A stretch of DNA of 64,000 bases from Streptomyces sp. NBC_00289 (GCF_041435115.1 NZ_CP108047.1:62001-126000), one strand, 5' to 3'. Numbered from the stretch's first letter, positions 1-8,874 are shown. A program made the numbers and translations. The notes: a model not told the origin generated them from the letters alone.

Positions 1-10
1 GGCGCCGCCC

Positions 11-1039
11 TTGTTGGTCCCCTCCGGCGAGGCGATCAACCCGATGCTGCTGCACCGGCCGATGCTGCTGCCCATCCTCGACACCAATGCAGTGATGGTC
101 GAGGCCTGCTCCCTGGCCAAGCACGCCGGCAAGCCCGGCAGGTTCGCCGGTCTCGCAGCGACCGGCCGCGCCACCCCGTACATCGCCGCGCACGTCCTTG
201 GTGAGATCGACAGACACCTGCCGAGGCTGGCCGAAAAGCATGAAGTGTCGGAACGGCTGGCGCGTCGCGCACTCGACCGGCGGGTTCTGCCCGTCCTGCG
301 GGTGGTCGACCTGGAGATCCGTGACCACCTGGCCCCGCAGACACGACACATCCTGAGAGTCGACCCGGAAATGCCGCGCCGGCACCGGGGCGACCCGGAC
401 GATGCGCCCACGATGGCCCTCGCGGAGTTCCTCGCCCCCTGCATCATCATCAGCAAGGACAGCGTCTTCTTCCGCTTCGGGCTCGGGGTCGTGGAATGGA
501 TCCCTCTCGCGCAGAACCTGCTGCGCCTGGCCGGCCTGGAGGCCACCGCCTCGAACGCGGTGGTATTCATCGAGCTGGCCCTGCGGCTGTTCGGCGCCGG
601 CGCTCACCGCATGGGCGTCCTCGCCGCGCGCAATCCGGTGCTGGCCGCGGCCGCCGCGAGCGGCCTGTTGTGGTGGTGCCACCGCAACGGCTACCTGTCA
701 CGTGACGACTGGCGGCAGCGCCTCACCCGGGCAGGGAAGGCGACTGCCCCTCTGCTGGAACTGGTCACTGGAGCGGTGACCGAACACCGGATGATCAGCG
801 AATCCCTCGTGGTGGTGAATCCCCCGGTCTACCCGACGACTGAGCAGCTGGCCGCCCGATACCTCGCGCGCTGCGGCCGGTCCCTGACCCCCGGCGAGCT
901 GCGCGATGCGCTCGCCCGGAATGACCACACGGCTTCCGCCGCACTGCTGAGGCGGACCATGCTCACGCACCGTGCGTTCGTCCGCGCCCCCGGAGACCTG
1001 TGGACCATCGGCCGCCGAGCAGGCGATGCGCTTTCTTGA
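11..1039 (+). CDS. PIN-domain protein (putative RNase), 5' end possibly outside window
   Basis: The N-terminal half looks like a PIN-type ribonuclease fold. ILDTN gives Asp24, a GEID motif gives Glu65, DPDDAPTMALAEFL gives Asp128/130/131, and SKDSVFF gives Asp150. These are the spaced acidic residues that bind metal in PIN nucleases. Residues ~185-225 are hydrophobic/alanine-rich and could be membrane-associated; the C-terminal ~100 residues are not recognised. The first codon here is TTG and the frame stays open to the window edge, so the true start may lie upstream. There is no adjacent antitoxin-like gene inside the window, and 342 aa is long for a VapC toxin, so a stand-alone PIN enzyme is more likely than a classical toxin. 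Confidence 0.7.
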   Translation: MLVPSGEAINPMLLHRPMLLPILDTNAVMVEACSLAKHAGKPGRFAGLAATGRATPYIAAHVLGEIDRHLPRLAEKHEVSERLARRALDRRVLPVLRVVDLEIRDHLAPQTRHILRVDPEMPRRHRGDPDDAPTMALAEFLAPCIIISKDSVFFRFGLGVVEWIPLAQNLLRLAGLEATASNAVVFIELALRLFGAGAHRMGVLAARNPVLAAAAASGLLWWCHRNGYLSRDDWRQRLTRAGKATAPLLELVTGAVTEHRMISESLVVVNPPVYPTTEQLAARYLARCGRSLTPGELRDALARNDHTASAALLRRTMLTHRAFVRAPGDLWTIGRRAGDALS

Positions 1040-1240
1040 TCACCCCGAGTAGCAGTAGGCCGCGCTCGGCACGCGTGGTGTTTGTGTGCTCGTGGGGTCC
1101 TCTGAACAGGCAACGTTGATCAATTTGAGATGAGCGAACTGCCTCGTATCATGTGAAGTTGTGTAAGCCCGGGTCGAGTTGACCTGCTCTGGGACCGACG
1201 GCCTCAAAAAAAACTCCGTCGAGAGTAAGGCTTGGCGGAT

Positions 1241-1615
1241 TCAACCGGTGGCCGCAAGGAGTTCTGTGAACTTCTCTGATGGTGTCAGATAGCCGAGTGT
1301 TTTGCGGGGGCGGCTGTTGAGGCTGTCCTGGATGGCAGTGAGGTCGTCTCGGCTGACGACGCTCAGGTCACGTCCCTTGGGCAGGTACTGCCTGAGCAGT
1401 CCGTTGGTGTTCTCGTTGCTGCCGCGTTGCCAGGGTGAGTGGGGATCGCAGAAGTAGACCGGGATCCCGGTGGCCATGGTGAACTCAGCGTGTCTGGACA
1501 TCTCGGCGCCTTGGTCCCAGGTGATCGTCCGGGCCAGTGACGTCGGCAGTGCGGTGATGGCCTTCCGCATGGCTGCTTCCACCTGTTCGGCGCTCTTGCC
1601 GTCCGGAAGCCCGGG
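1241..1615 (-). pseudogene. IS30-family transposase, 3' fragment
   Basis: This encodes the C-terminal third of an IS30 DDE transposase. It has LPDGKSAEQVEAAM, then ITWDQGAEMSRH (a catalytic Asp), and the hallmark segment GIPVYFCDPHSPWQRGSNEN with the final Glu, ending in a TPSEKF tail. The upstream part is cut at position 1615 by the IS1634-family element and resumes at 3635. Rejoining the halves across the CCCGGG duplication leaves the two parts out of frame, so the copy was probably already damaged before the insertion. Confidence 0.85.
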
Positions 1616-3628
1616 TTCATCAGTCGGTGGGCATGTGGGAGTGCTGAATCCGGGGGCTGACCTGGGGTTATGGGCATGACGAGGCCCCGGTGCCGTGTGC
1701 CCACGGTGCCGGAGCCTGTTTTCGCTGGTGAGGGGCTATTCGGGGGTGGTGAGGCCGCTCATCTTTGGCGGTCGCGAGACGGCGCAGTCCTTGAAGAGTT
1801 TGGTCTGGGTGTCGGTCAGGCGGGTGGTCTGCCGGAGGGTGCCGGCAGGGCCGGTGAGGGTGACCTGGTGGATCCGGCCGAGTTCGGTGTTGATGCGGGG
1901 CCAGGTGTGGCCGGTGGCGCGTTCGGCGACGCGGATCAGCAGCAGGGCGAGCCAGCACAGCAGCACATGGGTGTGTATCCGCTCGTCGAGGCGGTGGTAG
2001 ACCGGCCGCAGGTCGAGCGTGGTCTTCATGGTGCGGAAGGCGCGTTCGGCTTCCAGGAGGTTCTTGTAGCCGAGCGCGACGTCCTCGGCGGACAGGTCGG
2101 GATCGGAGGTGGCGAGCAGGTACTTGCCGTCCAGGCGGGCTTCGGCGGCGACCTTGGCGGCGTCGACGGACAGCCGCCCGGTGGCCGGGTGCTGCTTGGC
2201 CCAGCGCCCGAGCGTGGGGTGGTCGCGCAGCGCGCACTCGGCCTTGCGATGCACCGCGTCGGAGGGGGCCGTGGGGCGCTTTCCGGTCTTGGCCGTCTTG
2301 GCCTTCGCCTTCTTGGCGTCGGCCTCCCGCGCGGTCTTGATGCGGGCCAGCTCCTGGCGAACGGCGGTGAGCTGGTCATCGCGTCGTGCGGCGTCGCGCA
2401 TCGCCTCCACCGGGTTGTGGCAGATGATCCAGCGGCGGCCGTCGTCGCCGTCGAGGCGGACTTCCTTCACGCGCAGGTTGTCGCGGACCTGCTGGTAGCG
2501 GCCCTGCCGGGCGAGGGCCTGGTCCGCGAGGCGGGAGCCGGCGCGCATCTTGGCGCCGGTGATGTAGTGGCCGCCGGCGCGCTTGAGGTAGGTCTGGTTG
2601 GCTTCGGAGGAGAACCCGGTGTCGCACACGGTGACCACACGGCCGAGCCGCCAGTCCCGCAGGCCGTCCTTGACCTCGGTGATGACGGTCTGGTCGTTGG
2701 TGCCGCCGGGCCAGGTCCAGCAGCGCACCGGGATGCCCTCGCGGGTGACCGCGAGGCCGATGACGATCTGCGGCAGGTCCTTGCGGTGGTCCTTGGAATG
2801 CCCGTACTGCCGCAGTCTGGAGCCCTCGCCGTCCGGGTCGTCCGCTTCGTCGCGCTCGAAGTACGTGCTGGTGGTGTCGAAGAAGACCAGGTCGACCTCC
2901 AGGTTGAGCAGGTTCGCGGCCGCGAAGAACACCGCCTCCTGGACCTGGGCCCGCATGTCCGCGCCGGCGAGCAAGTCCATCGCGCGCAGGGCCTGGTTGT
3001 TGCCGTCCAGCGCCGCGAGCCCGGGAATCACCACGTCGCAGGTGACCCACTCGCCGGCGGCGAGCTTCGAGCCGGGGGCGATGGCCCGGTTCGCGACCAG
3101 GGCGAACAGCGCGCGCTCCATGTCGGTACGGAACTCCCGCTCGCCGGCGATCGCGCGGATCGCCGCGGCGATGTCCAGGCGCTTCCACAGCCCGTCCAGC
3201 AGCCACGTCGCCCCGATCGGCCGGGAGGACTCCACACTCAGCGGACCCGCGGCCGCATCGGCGGCCAACGGCACGACCACGTCGTCCTCGTCGCCCAGAT
3301 AGCGGTTGATCGACGCGACCAGGCGGCGCAGTCCCTCGACGTCGAGACGGTCCTCACGACCGAGGTTGGCCACCACCTCCGCCACGGTCGTGCCGCCCTT
3401 GCGCCGGTTGTGCGCGAGCTGCAGGTAGCGCACCACCGACCCGTCCTTGTTCCGTCGCTGGATCTTCCGTAAATACATGCCCGCATTCTGCCGTAACAGC
3501 CCAGCGGATAGCCAGCCTCAAGCCCCGAAACGTTTGCCCACACAAAATCAGCCCACAGGAACACCTACACCTCACTGACCAGCACTTACGCCCGCCAGAC
3601 CCCTCCCGTATGCCCGCTGACTGATGAA
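1616..3628 (-). mobile_element. IS1634-family insertion sequence (copy A)
   Basis: The element is bounded by inverted ends that start TTCATCAGTC and continue GG(T/C)GGGCAT. CCCGGG lies immediately outside both ends (1610-1615 and 3629-3634) and is probably the target duplication, although its palindromic nature blurs the exact border. It interrupts an IS30 transposase and carries one intact transposase gene. Confidence 0.85.
1736..3478 (-). CDS. IS1634-family transposase
   Basis: A 580-residue DDE transposase. Recognisable family segments in order are FFDTTSTYFE near residue 200, YGHSKDHRKDLPQIVIGLAV near 230, VCDTGFSSEANQTYL with the second catalytic Asp near 290, and GYKNLLEAERAFRTMKTTL with the C-terminal Glu near 470. 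The Y-(2)-R-(3)-E-like tail is followed by HVLLCWLALLLIRVAE. Length and all blocks match full-length IS1634 enzymes, so this copy is probably active. It is not the same element as the IS1634-type copy at 59.9-63.5 kb, whose protein differs throughout. Confidence 0.95.
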   Translation of the reverse strand: MYLRKIQRRNKDGSVVRYLQLAHNRRKGGTTVAEVVANLGREDRLDVEGLRRLVASINRYLGDEDDVVVPLAADAAAGPLSVESSRPIGATWLLDGLWKRLDIAAAIRAIAGEREFRTDMERALFALVANRAIAPGSKLAAGEWVTCDVVIPGLAALDGNNQALRAMDLLAGADMRAQVQEAVFFAAANLLNLEVDLVFFDTTSTYFERDEADDPDGEGSRLRQYGHSKDHRKDLPQIVIGLAVTREGIPVRCWTWPGGTNDQTVITEVKDGLRDWRLGRVVTVCDTGFSSEANQTYLKRAGGHYITGAKMRAGSRLADQALARQGRYQQVRDNLRVKEVRLDGDDGRRWIICHNPVEAMRDAARRDDQLTAVRQELARIKTAREADAKKAKAKTAKTGKRPTAPSDAVHRKAECALRDHPTLGRWAKQHPATGRLSVDAAKVAAEARLDGKYLLATSDPDLSAEDVALGYKNLLEAERAFRTMKTTLDLRPVYHRLDERIHTHVLLCWLALLLIRVAERATGHTWPRINTELGRIHQVTLTGPAGTLRQTTRLTDTQTKLFKDCAVSRPPKMSGLTTPE

Positions 3629-3753
3629 CCCGGGGGAAGGTGCAGCAGCAGGGTCATGCGGGTGGAGCGTTCGACGAGCGTGCCGACGGCACTGCGACTG
3701 CCCTCACCGAGGATCAGGTCGCCTTCCCAGTGCCCCGCCACCGCCCGGTCCTC
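3629..3753 (-). pseudogene. IS30-family transposase, middle fragment
   Basis: Minus-strand translation gives RAVAGHWEGDLILGEGSRSA followed by VGTLVERSTRMTLLLHLP. This is the classic IS30 block containing the first catalytic Asp (EGDLI). It is the piece upstream of the 1241-1615 fragment, displaced by the IS1634 insertion. Its N-terminal half is missing because the IS3 element abuts at 3754. Confidence 0.85.
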
Positions 3754-3819
3754 TGAGGGGCCCCGAAGTTTCCGGACAGGGACCCAATAGGGTTGTCCTG
3801 AACAGGAAACGAGGAAGAA

Positions 3820-4110
3820 GTGGCGCCACCCAGTAAGTACTCGCCGGAGTTCCGTGAGGAAGCAGTCCAGATCGCGTTGAGGTCAAGCAAGACGATCTCC
3901 GAAGTTGCCCGGGAGCTTGAGCTGAACTCGGAGACGCTACGCGGCTGGGTGAAGAAGCACCAGAAGCAGCAGGAACCGGCTCCCGATGCAGAATTGACGG
4001 TGAACGAGCGGGTACGCCTGAAGGAACTCGAACGGCGGAACCGTGAGCTGGAGATGGAAAACTCCTTCCTGAAAAAATGCGCGGCGTACTTCGCGAAGGA
4101 TCCCCGGTAG
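3820..4110 (+). CDS. IS3-family transposase OrfA
   Basis: A 96-residue protein with a helix-turn-helix (KYSPEFREEAVQIALRSSKT, then ISEVARELELNSETLRGWVK) followed by a leucine-zipper coiled coil (RLKELERRNRELEMENSFLK). This is the standard OrfA architecture for binding the IS ends. The start is GTG, preceded by GAGGAAG. Near its end it contains GAAAAAAT (A6 at 4072-4077). There the zero-frame codons AAA AAA allow a -1 slip into OrfB, the usual route to the OrfAB transposase fusion. Confidence 0.92.
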   Translation: MAPPSKYSPEFREEAVQIALRSSKTISEVARELELNSETLRGWVKKHQKQQEPAPDAELTVNERVRLKELERRNRELEMENSFLKKCAAYFAKDPR

Positions 4111-5000
4111 CAAGCAAGTACGAGTTCATCGATGAGATGCGGCTCGACACTGCGGAGTGCGCATACAGCGTCGAGTTCATGTGCGGCAGACTCGGCGTCT
4201 CCAGATCCGGCTACTACGACTGGCGATCCCGCCCGGAATCCGCGACGGCACAGCGGCGCGAGGAACTGAAACTGCTCATCAAGAAAGCCTTCGACATTTC
4301 CGACAGCACCTACGGCCACCGTCGCATCCAAGCCCAGCTGCACCGCTGGGGCATCAGCGTCGGCCTGGAACTGGTCCGCCGCCTGATGCGCGAGCTGGGA
4401 CTTGAGTCCTGCCAGCCACAGCCGAAGAGGTTCAACCTCACCAAGGCCGCGGCCGGCCAGGTGCCGGACCTCGTCGGCCGCAACTTCACCGCGGACGCAC
4501 CCGGCGAAAAGCTCGTCGGTGACATTACTTATATCGGGACCGGGGAAGGCTGGCTGTACCTCGCGACGGTAATCGACTGCTGCACGAAGGAAGTCATCGG
4601 TTACGCGATGGACGACCACTACCAAACCCCACTGATATCCAGGGCGATCCGTAACGCGGCACGGAACAGGAACCTCTCGGCCGACGCGATATTTCACTCG
4701 GATCGCGGAAGTAACTACATGTCAGCCGAGTTCGGGAGGACGCTGGACCGGTTCGGGCTCCGCAGATCTGCCGGCCGCACCGGGATCTGTTTCGACAACG
4801 CCATGGCCGAATCATTCTTCGGCGCCCTGAAGAACGAGCGCGTATCAAGGGTGACTTACCTGACCCGCGAGGTCGCCCGGCAGGACATCACTCGCTACAT
4901 CGAATTCTGGTACAATCGCAAACGCCTCCACTCGGCGGTGGGGTACCGCCCTCCACGCGAAGTCCATGCCGAGTACGAGAAGTTGCGAATCGCCGCGTGA
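4077..5000 (+). CDS. IS3-family transposase OrfB (DDE integrase)
   Basis: A 307-residue catalytic subunit. An HTH_21-like segment (STYGHRRIQAQLHRWGISVG) precedes the rve-type integrase core. The catalytic residues are visible: Asp in LVGDITYIGT, Asp in IFHSDRGSNY, and Glu in NAMAESFFGALKNE, with YIEFWYNRKRLHSAVGYRPP at the end. It overlaps OrfA in the -1 frame at the A6 tract. The start at 4077 is nominal because the functional product is normally the frameshift fusion. Confidence 0.93.
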   Translation: MRGVLREGSPVASKYEFIDEMRLDTAECAYSVEFMCGRLGVSRSGYYDWRSRPESATAQRREELKLLIKKAFDISDSTYGHRRIQAQLHRWGISVGLELVRRLMRELGLESCQPQPKRFNLTKAAAGQVPDLVGRNFTADAPGEKLVGDITYIGTGEGWLYLATVIDCCTKEVIGYAMDDHYQTPLISRAIRNAARNRNLSADAIFHSDRGSNYMSAEFGRTLDRFGLRRSAGRTGICFDNAMAESFFGALKNERVSRVTYLTREVARQDITRYIEFWYNRKRLHSAVGYRPPREVHAEYEKLRIAA

Positions 5001-5043
5001 AATAAACGGTCAGAAGCCTGTCCGGAAAACGCGAGGCCCCTCA

Positions 5044-5447
5044 GGCCAGCCGGTCGTGTCGGTGCCGGACACTCGCAGCAGATCGAAGGCGACGAAGTGG
5101 GCCGGCCACTCGCCCGCGGCTCGGTCCGCCTGGGTGCCGCGGCGTTGGAGCCGGTGCTGCAGCTGCTCGAAGGCGAGGCGGCCCGCCGCGTCCCATACGA
5201 TCAGCTCGCCGTCCAGCGCGGTGGCGTCCGGCAGCTGCAGGACTGCGGCTTCGATCTCCGGGAAGGCCGGCAGCATCTCGGTGCCGCGCCGGGAGCGCAG
5301 CGTGATCTGGTCGGCGTCGAAGACCAGGGCCCGGAAGCCGTCCCACTTGGGCTCTGCCGCCCATCCGGGCCGCAGGGTGGGGTTGGGCACGGGGGTGGCG
5401 AGCATCGGCTCTGGCGGCGTCCATGGCACAGGCCCATGTCTCACCAT
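5044..5447 (-). pseudogene. ATP-dependent DNA ligase, 5' fragment
   Basis: The first ~135 residues of an ATP-dependent (LigC/LigD-type) ligase adenylation domain. Motif I is seen as AAEPKWDGFRALVF, with the Lys that becomes adenylated. TLRSRRGTEM (motif Ia-like) and ALDGELIVWD (motif III) follow. The coding sequence runs straight into the right end of the IS3 element at 5043, and its C-terminal part is not found on the far side, where IS30 sequence begins. The ATG at 5447 fits the family N-terminus (PPEPMLA). It is a non-functional stump. Confidence 0.85.
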
Positions 5448-5473
5448 GATCGTCCATCCGTAACCCGGGGTGT

Positions 5474-5680
5474 CTACGGTCGGTTGCTGGTGAAGCGGAC
5501 GCTGGTGCCCCAGTTCTGTTGGACGGGGGTCAGGCACCACTGGCACAGGGGCAGGCCGCCGGTGCCGTATTTGTGGGTGTGGCGCTGGCAGCCGGAGCAC
5601 GGGCCGACCAGGCTGGATGAGCAGGTGAAGGTGGAGGGGTCGGGTTCGCTGATCGGCGGTGGCGGGGGAGTGCTGCTCAT
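5474..5680 (-). CDS. small zinc-ribbon-like protein
   Basis: A 68-residue product with two Cys pairs, GPCSGCQRH and LPLCQWC, spaced like a zinc ribbon, plus a proline-rich N-terminus. Small Cys-pair proteins of this kind recur in Streptomyces plasmid regions; no function is known. It lies just downstream of the DUF6233 gene on the same strand (62 bp gap) and may be co-transcribed. Confidence 0.55.
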   Translation of the reverse strand: MSSTPPPPPISEPDPSTFTCSSSLVGPCSGCQRHTHKYGTGGLPLCQWCLTPVQQNWGTSVRFTSNRP

Positions 5681-5742
5681 CGGGTGTCCTGTCGCGGGGG
5701 TTGGGCTGGTGGGCCACCGCGAAGGAAGAGGCGGGGTGCCGG

Positions 5743-6117
5743 TCAGTGCATCGCGGTGGGGGAGGCCGGACCGGCGGGTAAGTCGGGGATCCCCAGCGCG
5801 TTGTCGGGCTGGCAGTGGCCGCATGCGCGCACGCCGGAGGTGAGGAGCCGTCGGGCTTCGTCGCGGGGCACGGGGCGTCGGCGTTTGCCGGCCGCGTAGC
5901 AACCGCCGACATGGACCTCGATGGGCGGGCGGCCGGCGCCGATGCCGAGCTCCACGATCCAGTCCGGTTCGGCGGGCCGGTTGGTGCGGCCGTATTCCTG
6001 TTCGGCCTCCCGCTGCTGGAGGGCGGCGATCTTGGCGTCGATGCGCTGCAGCCACAGGGTGTGCCACACCCGCAGGGTGAGCAGCCTGGGGAGGTCCGGC
6101 GGCAGGTCATCGAACAT
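5743..6117 (-). CDS. DUF6233 family protein
   Basis: The sequence matches the Streptomyces DUF6233 pattern I know: MFDDLPPDLPRLLTLRVW, an R/E-rich helix (KIAALQQREAEQEYGR), PDWIVELGIGAGRPPIEVHV, GGCYAAGKR, and a closing ACGHCQPDNALG with Cys residues. I chose ATG 6117 (MFDDL) because family members start there; an in-frame ATG at 6156 is possible. Function is unknown. Members are often encoded in multiple copies on Streptomyces plasmids and chromosome arms. Confidence 0.8.
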   Translation of the reverse strand: MFDDLPPDLPRLLTLRVWHTLWLQRIDAKIAALQQREAEQEYGRTNRPAEPDWIVELGIGAGRPPIEVHVGGCYAAGKRRRPVPRDEARRLLTSGVRACGHCQPDNALGIPDLPAGPASPTAMH

Positions 6118-6253
6118 GTTTCCGATTCTAGGTTCATGGGTCACCGCGTGCGCCATCGCCCGGCGCGTGTTGGCGGGTGTGTCTTCGGCTGTGTGACGCC
6201 GTGGCGGCGCCCCGCCCGGGCTGGGGTAAGCCGTGGTGGGGGTTATGGTCGGC

Positions 6254-6299
6254 CCCCTGCGTTCCCCCTACGGTCACCCCTGCGTTCCCCCTGCGGTGG
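6254..6299. repeat. two tandem 23-bp direct repeats
   Basis: Units at 6254-6276 and 6277-6299 both begin CCCCTGCGTTCCCCCT and differ at a few positions. They sit in the gap between the divergent DUF6233 gene and the replication-relaxation gene, where operators or iterons would be expected. Role unknown. Confidence 0.6.
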
Positions 6300-6418
6300 G
6301 CAGAGACTGCGCACCACATGTTTGCGCAGCTCACCACGCCCTTTCGGGACCCTCCTCTACCTCGACTGCTCCCTGTCCTGCATGATCAGGCGAAACAGGA
6401 GGTCGTCGGTGCGCAGAG

Positions 6419-7798
6419 GTGCTGCGTTCAGGGGGAGGGGCGGGGCTGGTGGGTGGATCGAAGGTGCGCCGGTATGGGTCGACGGGGCGGACACGCACGA
6501 TGTGCCTGGCGGCGCTCGGGGTGGTGAAGGTGGCCACACCTGATCAGATACGCCGGCTGATGTGCCCGGGCACCAAGGACGCCGCGACCGTACGCGGCGG
6601 GCTGAAGGATCTGGAGAGCGAGCGGCTGGTGATCTCGCCGGGCAGCGCGGTGCACGTCCGCGAGGACGGGGTGCGGGTCACGGAGAAGCTGTGGACGCTG
6701 ACTCCGGCCGGGCTGGGGGTTGCCGCGGTCGTGCTGGACCGGCCGGCGCGGGAGATGGGCGGCACCGCCAGGGCGGCGGCCGCCTCCGGAGCGAAGCACG
6801 CCCGGGCCGTCACCGACGTCCTGGCCGCGTTCCTGCAAACCGCTCCCGAGCCCACCCAGCCCGTCGTCCGCAAGCACCGGCCCGGCGCGTCGGCCCCGGC
6901 CACCACCGAGCAGCCGGACCAATCGGAACTCCCGGAGGTGCCAGAGGGCCTGGGGCCGCTCGCGGCCTGGTCGACGGAGGCGGTGCTGCCGACCGGCGGC
7001 ACGTTCCTCGCCCCGGCCCGCGGCTCCCTCCGCGCCGACATGGTCTTCGCTGCGCCCGGCCACGACCTGGTACCGCTGCTGTTCGTGGAGGTCGACAACG
7101 GCACCGAAGGGCCACCGATCGTCGCGGACAAGATCGAGCGCTATGTGCGGTTCTTCGCCCGCCGGGTCACACTCTCCGGCCGGGAGCTCCCGTTGTGGCG
7201 CACCGTGTGGCCGGCCTCGCCCGGCGAGGGCTACCCGCCGGTGGCGCTGGTGTTCACCAAAAACGTCGGCGCGGCCGCCCTGCAGGCCAGAATGCGCGAG
7301 ATCGGCGACCTCGCCCGCGACCACTGGCGCGGCACCTGGGACGCCGACAGCCCCGCCCACGAAGGAGGGAAGCCGGACGGCTACCGCGACTACGACCGCA
7401 AGATCCCGCTGCTCGCCACCACCCTGCGCCAGCTGGCCGAGCACGGCCCGCACGGGCCCGTCTGGTGGCGCTACGGACACCAGTCCTGGCAGACCCTCAC
7501 CGACGCGCTCGACAACCCCGACGACTACCGCGCCTACAGCGTGCGTACTGAGGCCCGCCGGCAGGCGGAGGAAGCCGAACGTGAGCGCGCCCGGCGGGAG
7601 CAGGAAGAGCACCGCCGCGGCATGGAGGCCACCAGGTGGTGGTGCCCGACGTGCGGGCACGCTGTCTACCCCGAGGCCGGTGTCGCCTCGGGCAGCGAGT
7701 GCCGCCCCTGCCGCAGCGACCGCGAACGCACCGCCGCTCAGGGGCAGAACGGTCAGCCGGCCGGCGGCCGGCTCTTCAGTCGGCGCCCCCGCACCTGA
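6419..7798 (+). CDS. replication-relaxation family protein
   Basis: A protein of up to 459 residues. It has an N-terminal winged-helix (MCLAALGVVKVATPDQIRRL, with VRGGLKDLESERLV) and a nuclease-like middle (FLAPARGSLRADMVF, FVEVDNGTEGPPIVADKIER, with D, E and K spaced as in PD-(D/E)XK-like folds). A charged coiled coil runs from ~375-410 (RRQAEEAERERARREQEEHR), and a C-terminal zinc ribbon has WWCPTCGHAVYPEAG and SECRPCRSD. This family is typical of actinobacterial plasmids and integrative elements and was named for a role in replication control. The true start could be downstream of 6419; the conserved region begins near residue 28. Confidence 0.75.
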   Translation: MLRSGGGAGLVGGSKVRRYGSTGRTRTMCLAALGVVKVATPDQIRRLMCPGTKDAATVRGGLKDLESERLVISPGSAVHVREDGVRVTEKLWTLTPAGLGVAAVVLDRPAREMGGTARAAAASGAKHARAVTDVLAAFLQTAPEPTQPVVRKHRPGASAPATTEQPDQSELPEVPEGLGPLAAWSTEAVLPTGGTFLAPARGSLRADMVFAAPGHDLVPLLFVEVDNGTEGPPIVADKIERYVRFFARRVTLSGRELPLWRTVWPASPGEGYPPVALVFTKNVGAAALQARMREIGDLARDHWRGTWDADSPAHEGGKPDGYRDYDRKIPLLATTLRQLAEHGPHGPVWWRYGHQSWQTLTDALDNPDDYRAYSVRTEARRQAEEAERERARREQEEHRRGMEATRWWCPTCGHAVYPEAGVASGSECRPCRSDRERTAAQGQNGQPAGGRLFSRRPRT

Positions 7799-7842
7799 CC
7801 GCCCAGCGGCGCGGCCGCGCCGCCGACACCGGACAGTCGGGG

Positions 7843-8415
7843 TCACGGGCTGTCGGTGGCGGGATCGGTGATGTGCTCGAAGCCGCGCAGCACGGGGGTC
7901 AGTTCCTGCGCGCATCCGCACCGGGTACACAGTTGGGTCGCAGGATTTTCCGCGGCGTCCAGCGCCTGTTCCAGGTCGAGCAGCGGTGCCCCGGCCGGCG
8001 CATCGTCGCAGTCCGGGGCGTGCAGCACACTGCGGGTCGGGCCCCGCCCGTCGCCCAGTTTCTGCAGCACCCATCCCGACGGCCGGCGCTCCCCGAGCAC
8101 CTCGCGGATCGGGGAGGGCGCGGGCGCCGGCAGGTGTTCGGTGGTGACCTGGTCGTAGTCGACGCCGTCGACCGGCCGCACATGCTCAGGCGCGCGCACC
8201 CACACCCGGTACTCCGCCGCCTCCACACCGCCGTCCTCGCGGTCCCGGTAGGAGGGCAGCCCTACAAGGTAGAGCCAGCCCGTGTTGGTCTGGCGTCGCT
8301 TCCACAGGCGTGCGACGACTTCCTGCTGCTCGGTGCCGAGCAGGAGATCGGCGGGCAGGACGACCCGGACCGGCACAGGCACGCGTTGGGGTTCGGCGTC
8401 GGAAGGGGGTGCCAC
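7843..8415 (-). CDS. conserved Streptomyces hypothetical protein (DUF6233-like tail)
   Basis: A 190-residue protein. The N-terminal part reads RVVLPADLLLGTEQQEVVAR, and the C-terminal part contains VLHAPDCDDAPAGAPLLDLE followed by LDAAENPATQLCTRCGCAQE and LRGFEH. I have seen the last block in Streptomyces proteins annotated alongside DUF6233, with Cys residues that could bind zinc. No catalytic motif is visible. It converges on the upstream replication-relaxation gene (45 bp between stops). Confidence 0.65.
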   Translation of the reverse strand: MAPPSDAEPQRVPVPVRVVLPADLLLGTEQQEVVARLWKRRQTNTGWLYLVGLPSYRDREDGGVEAAEYRVWVRAPEHVRPVDGVDYDQVTTEHLPAPAPSPIREVLGERRPSGWVLQKLGDGRGPTRSVLHAPDCDDAPAGAPLLDLEQALDAAENPATQLCTRCGCAQELTPVLRGFEHITDPATDSP

Positions 8416-8688
8416 CGCACCACCGTAGGCAGCGAGAGCGGGTCACGGTCCTGCCTGTCTCTGCGGCCCACGTCTCGCCTCACCGGCCTGGACACTGGGC
8501 TGGTCGTGCTGGGCGGTCGGAGACTGTCTGCAGGTACCGCGCCGATCCTTCGTCGCCCCCGCACTTCCCTGCAGGCCGACCGGACTACCCGTCTGATTCC
8601 CGAAGCTTCATGTGGGCGGGAGCAGTGCCGTGAGTGTGCGCTGTCCCGATGTGCGGTTCACGGGTGGGCGGAGAGGCGGTCGACTGTT

Positions 8689-8874
8689 TCATCGTGCCGG
8701 GACAGGTCGACATGTCCCGGCAGTGGGGCGCTGGCACACCAGGCACAGCGTGTGGTGGCCGGCGGCGGTGACGACGGTGCCCCACTGATAGCAGTTGCTG
8801 CAGTCCTGGGCCAGCGAGAGATCGGCGCGAGGGGCCGCGACGGGCAGGGGGAGGGGTGTGAGTTCGTGCGTCAT
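8689..8874 (-). CDS. small Cys-pair protein, hypothetical
   Basis: A 61-residue ORF with CSNCYQWGTVV and LCLVCQRP, i.e. two CxxC pairs 17 residues apart, resembling a minimal zinc ribbon. It resembles the products at 5474-5680 and 58915-59112 in size and pattern. The Cys spacing is the only support for it being a real gene. Confidence 0.45.
   Translation of the reverse strand: MTHELTPLPLPVAAPRADLSLAQDCSNCYQWGTVVTAAGHHTLCLVCQRPTAGTCRPVPAR

Larger units (their letters stand above)
3754..5043 (+). mobile_element. IS3-family insertion sequence
   Basis: Imperfect terminal inverted repeats start TGAGGGGCC at 3754 and end GGCCCCTCA at 5043. Both continue inward to TTTCCGGACAGG (left) and CCTGTCCGGAAAA (right). 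The bases flanking the two ends differ (CTC versus GGC), so no target duplication is present. The left side is IS30 sequence and the right side is a DNA ligase gene. Confidence 0.85.

Noticed and set aside
11..1039. VapC-type toxin-antitoxin assignment for the PIN gene
   Set aside because: The protein is more than twice the usual toxin length and no antitoxin gene is visible inside the window.
1670..3472. 600-residue plus-strand frame across the IS1634 element
   Set aside because: It is the shadow of the minus-strand IS1634 transposase, with no domain or ribosome binding site.
5448..6137. Extension of the ligase frame upstream of 5447
   Set aside because: The upstream frame overlaps the zinc-ribbon and DUF6233 genes out of frame, and the ligase family N-terminus matches the ATG at 5447.
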